Notes under the pieces: model-generated
Told to the model about the DNA's origin: nothing
Database searches by the model: none
Seen by the model: only the letters and a program-made list of their open reading frames with translations
Translations under genes and position numbers: made by a program
Part shown: positions 56,831 to 64,000 of the stretch, one piece after another
Position numbering within the stretch: position 1 is the first letter of the stretch
Layout: each line of letters begins with the position of its first letter
Assembly: GCF_900585905.1 (NCBI RefSeq)
Contig: NZ_UTVH01000053.1
Coordinates: forward strand, 124,001-188,000
DNA from: Pseudomonas viridiflava
GTDB lineage: Bacteria > Pseudomonadota > Gammaproteobacteria > Pseudomonadales > Pseudomonadaceae
Direction of reading: 5' to 3'
Length of the DNA stretch: 64,000 nt

Positions 56831-57469
56831 ATGCTGCCCCGCGCCGAACAGAAACAACAGACTCGTCACGCCCTGCTGGATGCCGCCCGATCATTGATGG
56901 AAAGCGGCCGCGGCTTCGGCAGCCTGAGCCTGCGCGAAGTCGCGCGCACGGCAGGCATCGTGCCGACGGGCTTCTATCGCCATTTCGAAGACATGGACCA
57001 GCTCGGCCTGGCACTGGTCAGCGAGGTTGGGCAGACGTTCCGGGAAACCCTGCGCCTGGTCCGCCACAATGAATTTGAAATGGGCGGTCTGATTGACGCC
57101 TCGGTGCGGATTTTCCTCGACGTTGTCGCTGCCAAGCGGGCGCAGTTTCTGTTCCTGGCCCGCGAGCAATACGGCGGCTCAAGACCGGTGCGTCAGGCCT
57201 TGTGTGCATTGCGCGACGGCATCAGCGCCGACCTGGCGACCGACCTGGGCACCATGCCGAAATGGCAGCATCTGGATGCTGCAGCGCTGTCGGTTCTGGC
57301 CGACCTGGTGGTCAAGAGCGTGTTCGCCATGCTTCCGGAACTGATCGATCCGCCTGCCGACAACCTGCCTGCGCACCTCACGCCCAGAGCGAAGATCACT
57401 CATCAGCTGCGCTTCATTTTCAGCGGTGCCAAACACTGGCGCGGGCTGAGCAACGCCGATCAGGCCTGA
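56831..57469 (+). CDS. desT: TetR-family regulator DesT
   Basis: A 212-residue regulator that in P. aeruginosa senses the acyl-CoA saturation state and represses the desCB desaturase genes. The helix-turn-helix is SLREVARTAGIVPTGFYRHF, and FLFLAREQYGGSRPVRQAL marks the ligand domain; both closely match PAO1 DesT (PA4890) from memory. The ATG at 56831 fits its start. The desCB genes are not next to it here: the divergent neighbour is an AsmA gene. Confidence 0.9.
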   Translation: MLPRAEQKQQTRHALLDAARSLMESGRGFGSLSLREVARTAGIVPTGFYRHFEDMDQLGLALVSEVGQTFRETLRLVRHNEFEMGGLIDASVRIFLDVVAAKRAQFLFLAREQYGGSRPVRQALCALRDGISADLATDLGTMPKWQHLDAAALSVLADLVVKSVFAMLPELIDPPADNLPAHLTPRAKITHQLRFIFSGAKHWRGLSNADQA

Positions 57470-57495
57470 CACATTCTGGTGCGCGCTTGCCTGAT

Positions 57496-57512
57496 CGCAC
57501 ACTTGTGGTGCG
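57496..57512. promoter_or_regulatory. NtrC-like binding site upstream of ureE
   Basis: CGCACACTTGTGGTGCG has the GCAC-N7-GTGC dyad of NtrC sites. It is about 92-108 bp before the predicted transcription start, the usual enhancer distance. Confidence 0.6.
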
Positions 57513-57577
57513 GACGACAGTCCTCGCGCTGGCACATACCTTTCTATGTACCGCGCTTTTCCTGCTTTTTGCACTGT

Positions 57578-57593
57578 TGGCAAGCCACTTGCT
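57578..57593 (+). promoter_or_regulatory. Sigma-54 promoter for ureEFGJ
   Basis: TGGCAAGCCACTTGCT differs from TGGCACGNNNNTTGCW at one position and has GG and GC ten bases apart. The ureE ATG is 38 bp downstream. Confidence 0.7.
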
Positions 57594-57630
57594 CTGTCTT
57601 GATGCATCGTAGTTAGCTGGATGCCTTCCG

Positions 57631-58131
57631 ATGCTGGTGATTCATCGAAGAATAGATCCCCAAACCGAATGGGCCGCAGAGCTGCATTTGATTTTTGAAG
57701 CGCGCAGCAAAAGCCGATTGCGCTGCTACACCCAGGATGGCGAGGACGTCGGCCTGTTTCTGGAGCGCGGCCAGCCGCCGTTGTACGACGGCGAATATCT
57801 CCAGGCCGAAGACGGTCGCATCGTGCGTGTCTGCGCACGGCCCGAACACCTGCTGCACGTGACCTGCAGCAGCACCTTCGAACTGACCCGCGCGGCCTAC
57901 CATCTGGGTAATCGCCACGTTGCACTGCAGGTCGGCGACGGCTGGCTGCGCCTGCTTGACGACTATGTGCTCAAGGCCATGCTTGATCAGCTGGGCGCCA
58001 CAACCGAATCCATCGAAGCACCGTTTTCGCCCGAGACCGGCGCTTACGGCGGCGGCCACCATCATTCCCGTGCGGGTGAAGAAGACTTCAACTATCCGCC
58101 GAAACTGCATCAGTTCGGCGTGCGCACATGA
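57631..58131 (+). CDS. ureE: Urease nickel-carrier protein UreE
   Basis: A 166-residue dimeric nickel metallochaperone. It starts MLVIHRRIDPQTEWAAELHL, includes AYHLGNRHVALQV with the conserved metal-binding histidine, and has a short GGGHHHS histidine motif near the C-terminus. It overlaps ureF by ATGA. Confidence 0.96.
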   Translation: MLVIHRRIDPQTEWAAELHLIFEARSKSRLRCYTQDGEDVGLFLERGQPPLYDGEYLQAEDGRIVRVCARPEHLLHVTCSSTFELTRAAYHLGNRHVALQVGDGWLRLLDDYVLKAMLDQLGATTESIEAPFSPETGAYGGGHHHSRAGEEDFNYPPKLHQFGVRT

Positions 58132-58802
58132 ATGGCGCCTGGGCGCTGCTGCGCCTGGCCAGTCCGCAACTGCCGATTGGCGGCTACAGCTATTCCCAGG
58201 GCCTGGAAATGGCTGTGGAAAATGCCCGGGTCATTGACCTGGCCAGTGCATCGCGCTGGATCGGCGATCAGTTGCTGCTCAACCTCGCCCGCCTCGAAGC
58301 GCCGCTGCTGCTGGCCCACTGCACAGCCGCCGCCAACGACGACTGGTGCCAATTGCTGCAGGTCAGTGATGAGCACCGCGCCAGCCGGGAAACCCGCGAG
58401 CTGCATCAGGAAAGCCGGCAGATGGGCTATTCCCTGCGACAGCTGCTCAACGGCCTGCCCGAGCTGGATCGCCCGGCCAGAGCATTTCTCGCCCAGACCG
58501 ACGAACCGCATCTGGCCCTTGGCTGGGCGCTGGCCGCTCGCGCCTGGCATATTTCGCCCCAGGACGCCCTCGCCGCCTGGCTGTGGAGCTGGCTGGAAAA
58601 CCAGCTGGCGGTCCTGATGAAAACCCTGCCCATGGGCCAGCAAGCGGCGCAACGCCTGACCAGTCAATTGCTGCCGGTGCTGCAACAGGCCCGGCAACAC
58701 GCCACAGACCTTGACCCGGCACACAGGGGCAGCGCTGCATTCGGGCTGGCACTTTCGAGCATGGCCCATGAATGCCAGTACAGCCGACTGTTTCGGTCCT
58801 GA
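58128..58802 (+). CDS. ureF: Urease accessory protein UreF
   Basis: A 224-residue helical protein of the UreDFG complex. Family segments include [20 protein letters not shown] and [15 protein letters not shown]. Overlaps ureE by ATGA and is 29 bp before ureG. Confidence 0.95.
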   Translation: MNGAWALLRLASPQLPIGGYSYSQGLEMAVENARVIDLASASRWIGDQLLLNLARLEAPLLLAHCTAAANDDWCQLLQVSDEHRASRETRELHQESRQMGYSLRQLLNGLPELDRPARAFLAQTDEPHLALGWALAARAWHISPQDALAAWLWSWLENQLAVLMKTLPMGQQAAQRLTSQLLPVLQQARQHATDLDPAHRGSAAFGLALSSMAHECQYSRLFRS

Positions 58803-58831
58803 CTTTTTGTAACCCTCCAACGGAGAACTCT

Positions 58832-59449
58832 ATGAACAGCCAACCTCTGCGCGTCGGCATCGGCGGCCCGGTCGGGTCCGGCAAGACGGCCCTGACCCTG
58901 GCGCTGTGCCTGGCATTGCGCGAGCGCTACAACCTGGCGGTGGTGACCAACGATATCTACACCCGTGAAGACGCCGACTTTCTGGTGCGCAACGAAGCAC
59001 TGGCACCGGAGCGCATCATCGGGGTGGAAACCGGTGGCTGCCCGCACACCGCCATTCGCGAAGACGCGTCGATCAACCTGGAAGCAGTCGACCAGTTGAA
59101 CCGCCGCTTTCCGGGCCTGGACCTGATCATCGTCGAATCCGGGGGCGACAACCTCTCCGCGACCTTCAGCCCGGAGCTGTCTGACCTGACCATTTATGTG
59201 ATTGATGTGTCAGCAGGCGACAAACTGCCGCGCAAAGGCGGGCCTGGCATCTGCAAGTCCGACTTGCTGGTGATCAACAAGATCGACCTCGCGCCGCTGG
59301 TGGGCGCTTCGCTGGAAATGATGGATCGCGACACCACCAAGATGCGCGGCGAAAAACCCTTCGTCTTCAGCAACCAGAAGACCGGCCAGGGTCTGGAGCA
59401 GATCATTGCGTTTATCGAACGCCAGGGTTTGCTGACCGACGCCGCCTGA
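58832..59449 (+). CDS. ureG: Urease accessory GTPase UreG
   Basis: A 205-residue GTPase that drives nickel insertion. The P-loop GPVGSGKT is at residues 12-19, the nickel-binding CPH motif is in [16 protein letters not shown], and NKID for base recognition is present. The ATG at 58832 (CGGAGAA upstream) opens the standard protein. Confidence 0.97.
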   Translation: MNSQPLRVGIGGPVGSGKTALTLALCLALRERYNLAVVTNDIYTREDADFLVRNEALAPERIIGVETGGCPHTAIREDASINLEAVDQLNRRFPGLDLIIVESGGDNLSATFSPELSDLTIYVIDVSAGDKLPRKGGPGICKSDLLVINKIDLAPLVGASLEMMDRDTTKMRGEKPFVFSNQKTGQGLEQIIAFIERQGLLTDAA

Positions 59450-59475
59450 CTTTCATCACCTCAAGGAAGCTTTGC

Positions 59476-60048
59476 ATGAACCTCAAAAAAGCCTGTAGCG
59501 CCCTCGCCCTGCTGATGATTCCGGCACTGGCCTTTGCTCATCCGGGGCATGGTGACAACGGCCTGATCGCTGGCATCAGCCACCCCATCGGCGGCCTGGA
59601 TCACCTCTTGGCGATGCTTGCAGTCGGCCTGTGGGCGGCGCAGCAGCAAGGTGCCGCGCGCTGGGCACTGCCTTGTACGTTCGTCGGCACCATGCTGGTC
59701 GGTGGCCTGCTCGGTTTTGAAGGCTTGAATCTGCCGGGTCTGGAAAGCGGCATCGCAGCGTCGGTCCTGGCGCTGGGGCTGGCAGTTGCACTGGCAATCC
59801 GTCCGCCGCTGGTCATGGCGGTGGCTGCGACGGCGGTGTTTGCGCTGTTCCACGGCGTGGCGCATGGTCTTGAGCTGCCAGACATGTCCAGCCCATGGGC
59901 CTATGCCGCAGGCTTCGTGGCCGCTACCGCCGCGCTGCACGCTGCCGGTTATGCCGCCGTGCGTTTCTTGCCGACGGCGGCTGCACCCTTGGTGCGCGTA
60001 GCAGGCGCGATCTCGGCTGCGGCCGGAGTGTGGTTGCTGGCTGCTTGA
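59476..60048 (+). CDS. ureJ: HupE/UreJ family nickel-type permease
   Basis: A 190-residue membrane protein with a cleavable N-terminus (MNLKKACSALALLMIPALAF) ending in the metal-binding motif AHPGHGDN, then about six helices containing GGLDHLLAMLAVG and FALFHGVAHG. HupE/UreJ members take up nickel or cobalt. It is 26 bp after ureG, so likely supplies nickel for urease. Confidence 0.88.
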   Translation: MNLKKACSALALLMIPALAFAHPGHGDNGLIAGISHPIGGLDHLLAMLAVGLWAAQQQGAARWALPCTFVGTMLVGGLLGFEGLNLPGLESGIAASVLALGLAVALAIRPPLVMAVAATAVFALFHGVAHGLELPDMSSPWAYAAGFVAATAALHAAGYAAVRFLPTAAAPLVRVAGAISAAAGVWLLAA

Positions 60049-60070
60049 TGCCCGCTGCCTGAACCGACGC

Positions 60071-60241
60071 TTTCGCGAGCAAGCTCGCTCCCACCGGATT
60101 CAACTCTCCTGTGGGACCGAGCTACTTCACACTGCAGTCAAACTCTCTGAAGCCAGCTGCTACAACTGCATTCAAATCTCTGTGGGAGCCAGCTGCTACC
60201 ACTGCACTCAAACAATCCGTGGGAGCGAGCTTGCTCGCGAA
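60071..60241. repeat. REP-type palindromes after ureJ
   Basis: Three GTGGGAGCGAGC-type elements (60071-60092, 60110-60200 and 60217-60241) with partly duplicated linkers AGCCAGCTGCTAC. They fill the gap between ureJ and the AGE gene. Confidence 0.7.
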
Positions 60242-60317
60242 TGATGCGCCACGCTGCATCTGACACACCGCGCCTGCTACCATGTTGCGCAATTCGCCCC
60301 TGCCGTGACGCCAGCCG

Positions 60318-61454
60318 ATGCCTGATGTTTCCAGCTCCGCCCTCCAGCCTGACTTGATCGCACTCTTCAATGGCGTTCAACAGCACTTCCTGCAGACGAT
60401 CATTCCGGTGTGGCTCGGCCCTGGCTGGAATGCGCACCTGTCGCTGCCTTATGAAGCAGTGGACGCCAGCCATACGCCCCTGCCGCCCCAGCGTTATCGG
60501 GCCATGGCCTGTGCGCGGCAGTTGTTCGTGTTTGCAAGCCTCATTGATCACCCGTCCGTACCTGAGGCAGCGCCCCGTGCGGCGGCGCTTTTTCGCTCAC
60601 TGCAGCGCCACTTCCACGACGCCGAACATGGCGGCTGGTTCTACAGCATCGACCCGCAAGGCGCGCCGCTGGACAGGCGCAAGGATCTCTACACCCATGC
60701 GTTCATTATCTTTGCCTGCGCACACTACTGGGCCAGGGTTGGCGAGCCTTTGGTGGAGTCGGTGCTCAACGCCGCGCTGAACGTGGTGGCCGAACGCTTC
60801 GCCGACAACGACGGCCTTTACGAGGCGGTGCTGGCTGAAGACTGGACGTCGCTGGGCAGCGGCCCGCTGCAGAACCCGCTTATGCACCTGGCCGAAGCGT
60901 TTCTGGTCACCGTTGAAGTACGCGAAGACAGCGCCACGCTGGATGCCCTGCAGCGGCTGGCGGACGCCATGCAAAGGCGCTTCGTCGATGTCGAACACGG
61001 CGTCATGCTGGAAAAACCCCTCGGCGCTGTGGATAACTGGTACGAACCGGGCCACCAGTTTGAGTGGTTTTTCCTGCTGGACTCCTCACCGCACTTGCGC
61101 GGCAGCCCGCTGCACCGTTCGCTGACAACAGCGTTCGGCCATTCAGAAAGCCAGGGTGTGGATGCGCGCAGCGGCGCCGTTGTGGCCATGCTGCACGCCG
61201 ACGGCGGGCTCAAGGATGGCACACAGCGTATCTGGGCCCAGGCGGAATACCTGCGCGCGCTGACCTTGCGCCCAGGCAGCCAAGCCTCACTGGGTCGCCA
61301 GTTGCTGGCGTTGCAGGCGAACTTCCTGCACGACACGGGCTGGCACGAATGCCTGGACAGCGAAGGTTTGGTCAGCCGTAGCGACATGCCGTCCACCACG
61401 CCGTATCACCTGGCGACCTGCTACATCAGCCTGGCGCAGTATTTCAACGCCTGA
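60318..61454 (+). CDS. AGE-family sugar epimerase/isomerase
   Basis: A 378-residue (alpha/alpha)6-barrel protein of the N-acylglucosamine 2-epimerase family, closest in pattern to mannose/aldose-ketose isomerases (YihS-like). Active-site features: RAMACARQLFVFA, NPLMHLAEAFLVT, EPGHQFEWFFLL and PYHLATCYISLAQY. The true substrate is not determined by sequence. It stands alone between REP sequences and a convergent dehydrogenase. Confidence 0.82.
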   Translation: MPDVSSSALQPDLIALFNGVQQHFLQTIIPVWLGPGWNAHLSLPYEAVDASHTPLPPQRYRAMACARQLFVFASLIDHPSVPEAAPRAAALFRSLQRHFHDAEHGGWFYSIDPQGAPLDRRKDLYTHAFIIFACAHYWARVGEPLVESVLNAALNVVAERFADNDGLYEAVLAEDWTSLGSGPLQNPLMHLAEAFLVTVEVREDSATLDALQRLADAMQRRFVDVEHGVMLEKPLGAVDNWYEPGHQFEWFFLLDSSPHLRGSPLHRSLTTAFGHSESQGVDARSGAVVAMLHADGGLKDGTQRIWAQAEYLRALTLRPGSQASLGRQLLALQANFLHDTGWHECLDSEGLVSRSDMPSTTPYHLATCYISLAQYFNA

Positions 61455-61475
61455 CGCCAGGCTGAGTGGACGTAA

Positions 61476-62240
61476 TCAGCCGCGATTGCGATCAATCGAC
61501 AAGCCTGCCCAGGTCTGGCTCACCGGCATCAGCTCAAGGCTGTTGATGTTGACGTGGGCCGGGGTGTTCATGATCCAGAAAATGGTTTCAGCGATATCCT
61601 GCGGCTGGATTGGCTCGGCGCCTGCGTAGGTTGCATCGTATTTGCTCTGATCGCCGCCAAAGCGCACCAGCGAAAACTCGCTCTCGCACAGACCCGGTTC
61701 CAGGTTGGTCACTCGCACGCCGGTACCCACCAGATCGTTGCGCAGGTTCAGCGAGAACTGCCCAACGAAGGCTTTGGTGCCGCCGTAGACATTGCCCCCC
61801 GGATACGGATAGTTGCCTGCCACCGAGCCAACATTGACGATGCTCGCGCCGCGACCGTGGGCGATCAGCCGCGACAGAAGCAGCCGGGTGCTGTAGACCA
61901 GGCCCTTGATGTTGGTGTCGATCATGGTGTCCCAATCGTCCAGGCTGCACTTGGGCGCCGGGTCGATGCCCAGCGCCAGCCCGGCGTTGTTGATTAACCC
62001 CTGAATCGACGCGTACTCGGCAGGCAGCCCGTCAATGGCCGCTTCCATGGCGGCGCGGTCACGCACATCCAGCACCAGCGTATGCACGCTGGTTTGTCCG
62101 GACAGTTCTTCGCTCAGGGCCTTGAGACGCTCTTCGCGGCGCCCGGTCAGCACCAGCGACCAGCCAGCCTGGGCGAAGCGACGTGCACAGGCTTCGCCGA
62201 AGCCGGACGTTGCGCCAGTAATGAATACGGTGGAAGTCAT
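61476..62240 (-). CDS. ydfG: NADP-dependent 3-hydroxy acid dehydrogenase (YdfG-like SDR)
   Basis: A 254-residue classical short-chain dehydrogenase with the dinucleotide loop TGATSGFGEA, NNAGLALGIDP, and a catalytic Ser/Tyr/Lys set in VGSVAG and NVYGGTK. PAHVNINSLELMPV matches E. coli YdfG, which oxidises L-allo-threonine and related 3-hydroxy acids and reduces malonic semialdehyde. The ATG at 62240 is the family start; the frame extends 150 bp further. Confidence 0.9.
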   Translation of the reverse strand: MTSTVFITGATSGFGEACARRFAQAGWSLVLTGRREERLKALSEELSGQTSVHTLVLDVRDRAAMEAAIDGLPAEYASIQGLINNAGLALGIDPAPKCSLDDWDTMIDTNIKGLVYSTRLLLSRLIAHGRGASIVNVGSVAGNYPYPGGNVYGGTKAFVGQFSLNLRNDLVGTGVRVTNLEPGLCESEFSLVRFGGDQSKYDATYAGAEPIQPQDIAETIFWIMNTPAHVNINSLELMPVSQTWAGLSIDRNRG

Positions 62241-63196
62241 TTCAATCTCCTGAAGGTGGCGGCACTCGGGTGCCACGATGGCGCAATTGCACGCAGGCCC
62301 GGCAGAATGCCTGCGCAGGCGCTTTGCGGGCAAGTCTGCAGAAAGAGCAGCGCAACCTGTACAAAAAACAACCAGAACTGCGCAAGCCACGGCGAATAAG
62401 GCCCGGGATGACTTTTACCCACGTTATCCACAGTCAGGCCCACAATATCCGTGGGCAAGTCCAATACCGCGCACGCTGCGGTGTGCGGGGCTTGCGGCGC
62501 TTCACCGGGGCATGTGTCTTGACCTTGAGACGCTTATCGTGCGGCGTGGTTGCAAACGTCATGCAAGAGAAATTCGGCGGTACCGGCGCGAGGCCATATC
62601 CAGCGCCACTTTGCCAAGTCTTTCCAACGTTTGCCCACAGACTTATCCACAGGCTGACATCATCGATTACCTGTATGAAAAACCAGCTCAAGATTCGTTG
62701 ACAAACTGCTCAAACGGACGCACTAAAAACCCTGGTCATTTCTTGATCAAATCTCTACAGACCGCGTATCCCGAGGCCTGCAGCCAGATGCTCCCACGTT
62801 ATTCACAGGCAGTTCCACAGTAAACCTGAACAAGTCAAAAACGTGACAAAACAACTATTTGCAGCGGCTTTATGTCGCAGTTCACGAGCGCGCGAAAATT
62901 GTTTTCCACAATTGGCGAATAGCTACTGGATGTCGTTATCTGTGAGAACCCGCATGCTCACCAAGAGGCCCGTATGCCCGCTGAAAATTGCCCAGATGTG
63001 CCATCGCTTTCGCGAGCAAGCTCGCTCCCACAGGCCCTGTATTCCGGCCAGTCAGATGTGGCCCATTTCAAGCAGCCCGCCTATCTGTGGGAGTGAGCTT
63101 GCTCACGAAGAGGCCCGTATGCCCGCTGAAAATTGCCCAGATGTGCCATCGCTTTCGCGAGCAAGCTCCCACGGGTCATCCGCAGGAGCACACCCA
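62241..63196. other. 956 bp non-coding stretch with clustered DnaA-box-like sequences
   Basis: No credible gene is seen; open frames here are low in similarity and cross repeats. Two exact TTATCCACA boxes (62424-62432, 62643-62651) and TTATTCACA (62799-62807) lie on the + strand, with looser relatives TTGCCCACA (62631), AGTTCCACA (62811) and TTTTCCACA (62902). A hairpin GCCCAC-N7-GTGGGC lies at 62438-62456. From 62963 REP sequence and a 61 bp direct repeat follow. Confidence 0.6.
62963..63168. repeat. 61 bp perfect direct repeat with REP palindromes
   Basis: 62963-63023 and 63108-63168 are identical (AAGAGGCCCGTATGCCCGCT onward to CGCGAGCAAGCTC) and lie 145 bp apart. The intervening part carries TGTGGGAGTGAGCTTGCTCA-type palindrome. 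The pattern suggests a duplicated REP unit. Confidence 0.85.
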
Positions 63197-63913
63197 TCAA
63201 TGCCCACCCAGATAGGCATTCCTGACTTCGTCGTTGACCAGCAATTCCTGTCCTGTGCCGGTCAGGCGGATTTCGCCGTTGACCATCACGTAAGCGCGGT
63301 CGGACAGCTTCAGGGCGTGGTTGGCATTCTGCTCGACCAGAAAGATGGTCATGCCGGTGCTGGCCAGCTCGCGCAGGGTCGCGAAGATCTGTTTGACGAT
63401 GATCGGCGCCAGACCAAGGCTGGGTTCGTCCAGCAGCAATAGCTTGGGCCGACTCATCAGCGCACGGGCGATGGCGAGCATCTGCTGCTCGCCCCCCGAC
63501 ATGGTCATGGCGCGCTGGTTGCGGCGTTCCTTGAGCCGCGGGAAGAGCTCGAACATGCGCTGCATGTCTTCAGCCGAGTGTTTGTCACCGATGGGGATGG
63601 TGCCCATCATCAGGTTTTCTTCGACGGACATGTCCGGGAACACCCGCCGCCCCTCTGGCGACTGCGCAATACCGTTGGACGCGATGTAGTGCGAGGACTT
63701 CTGGGTGATGTCAGTACCCTGATAAATGATCTGCCCGGCTGCCGCTCTTGGCTGACCGAAGATCGACATCAGCAGCGTCGACTTGCCTGCGCCATTGGAG
63801 CCGATCAGGCTGACGGTTTCGCCTTCGTTGATATGCAGCGAAACCTTCTTCAGGGCCTGGATCGGCCCGTAAAACACATCGATCTCTTTCAGTTCGAGGA
63901 TCGGGCCAGTCAT
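63197..63913 (-). CDS. livF: Branched-chain amino acid type ABC transporter ATP-binding protein LivF
   Basis: A 238-residue ABC ATPase with Walker A GSNGAGKST, signature MSGGEQQMLAIARAL and Walker B LLLLDEPSLGLAP. The start VFYGPIQALKKVSLHINEGE is typical of LivF. It overlaps the upstream livG by ATGA. The substrate may be branched-chain or another amino acid. It corresponds to the PA4910-4913 transporter of PAO1. Confidence 0.92.
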   Translation of the reverse strand: MTGPILELKEIDVFYGPIQALKKVSLHINEGETVSLIGSNGAGKSTLLMSIFGQPRAAAGQIIYQGTDITQKSSHYIASNGIAQSPEGRRVFPDMSVEENLMMGTIPIGDKHSAEDMQRMFELFPRLKERRNQRAMTMSGGEQQMLAIARALMSRPKLLLLDEPSLGLAPIIVKQIFATLRELASTGMTIFLVEQNANHALKLSDRAYVMVNGEIRLTGTGQELLVNDEVRNAYLGGH

Positions 63914-64000
63914 ACCAGTTCCTCTTCATCAGCGCCCAGATACGCGGCGATTACCCTGGGGTCGTTGCGAATCTGTTCCGGCCCGCCCGCAGCGATCACG
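63910..64000 (-). CDS. livG: LivG-type ATP-binding protein, C-terminal end only
   Basis: The last 29 codons before a TGA read VIAAGGPEQIRNDPRVIAAY and LGADEEELV. The PEQIRNDPRVIAAYLG stretch is the standard LivG C-terminus. The rest lies beyond the window edge. Its stop overlaps the livF start. Confidence 0.88.
   Translation of the reverse strand, partial: VIAAGGPEQIRNDPRVIAAYLGADEEELV

Noticed and set aside
57534..57549. A second sigma-54-like sequence TGGCACATACCTTTCT upstream of ureE
   Set aside because: The -12 element reads TC in place of GC, and the better match at 57578 lies downstream of it.
62278..62823. A 181-codon plus-strand frame downstream of ydfG
   Set aside because: It starts opposite the ydfG leader, crosses the DnaA-box cluster and shows no domain, signal peptide or good ribosome site.
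62241..63196. Chromosomal origin of replication at the DnaA-box cluster
   Set aside because: No dnaA, rpmH or gyrB gene is nearby and the Pseudomonas oriC is known to be at dnaA; only a secondary DnaA-binding role remains plausible.

Overview
The window is about 64 kb of a Pseudomonas chromosome, most likely from the P. fluorescens group. Codon use is GC-rich throughout and many intergenic gaps hold REP-type palindromes (GTAGGAGC...GCTCCTAC or GTGGGAGCGAGC...). The gene order follows, from memory, the P. aeruginosa PAO1 block PA4839-PA4913: speA, yciH, a Nudix gene, a DUF2333 gene, gcbA, dsbD, aroQ, accBC, prmA, a DUF3426 gene, dusB-fis, purH, purD, retS, urtABCDE, the urease genes, the PA4880-like ferritin, osmE, a yegD-like Hsp70 gene, desT, ureEFG and a liv-type ABC transporter. 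No rRNA, tRNA, CRISPR array or insertion sequence was found.

Layout. 1-20.5 kb is conserved housekeeping: polyamine synthesis, envelope redox, fatty-acid synthesis (accBC), ribosomal protein methylation, the dusB-fis operon, purine synthesis, and two signalling proteins, a GcbA-type diguanylate cyclase and the RetS hybrid kinase. 20.6-35.2 kb is accessory relative to PAO1. It holds marC, three adjacent uncharacterised genes that look paralogous to each other, the aerobic cobalamin block (cobJ-cobI-cobH-cobG facing cobL-cbiD-cobK), a PCuAC copper chaperone, and a 1033-residue toxin-like protein whose C-terminus resembles an ADP-ribosyltransferase fold.

35.4-46 kb is the urea module: the UrtABCDE importer, then ureD, ureA, two GNAT acetyltransferases, ureB and ureC. 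The accessory genes ureE, ureF, ureG and a UreJ/HupE permease lie apart at 57.6-60 kb. Both urea blocks are preceded by good sigma-54 -24/-12 elements (35287-35302 and 57578-57593). The second also has an NtrC-like dyad about 100 bp upstream, so the two halves are probably co-regulated by nitrogen status. Urea would be imported by Urt and hydrolysed by UreABC after nickel insertion by UreDEFG.

46.2-57.5 kb carries stress and envelope genes: a ferritin-like protein, a 28-residue membrane peptide, OsmE, a PsiF-repeat protein, an AI-2E family exporter, YegD-like Hsp70 facing CbpA, a soluble sensor kinase, AsmA and DesT. It also holds a striking seven-unit tandem array of 121-122 bp palindromic elements (53710-54515). 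60.3-64 kb has an AGE epimerase, a YdfG-type dehydrogenase, a 956 bp non-coding stretch with a cluster of DnaA-box-like sequences, and the end of a liv ABC transporter operon.

The strongest candidates for undescribed biology are the three-gene paralogous cassette (21.2-23.7 kb), the toxin with a degenerate ART motif, the DnaA-box cluster and the long palindromic array.
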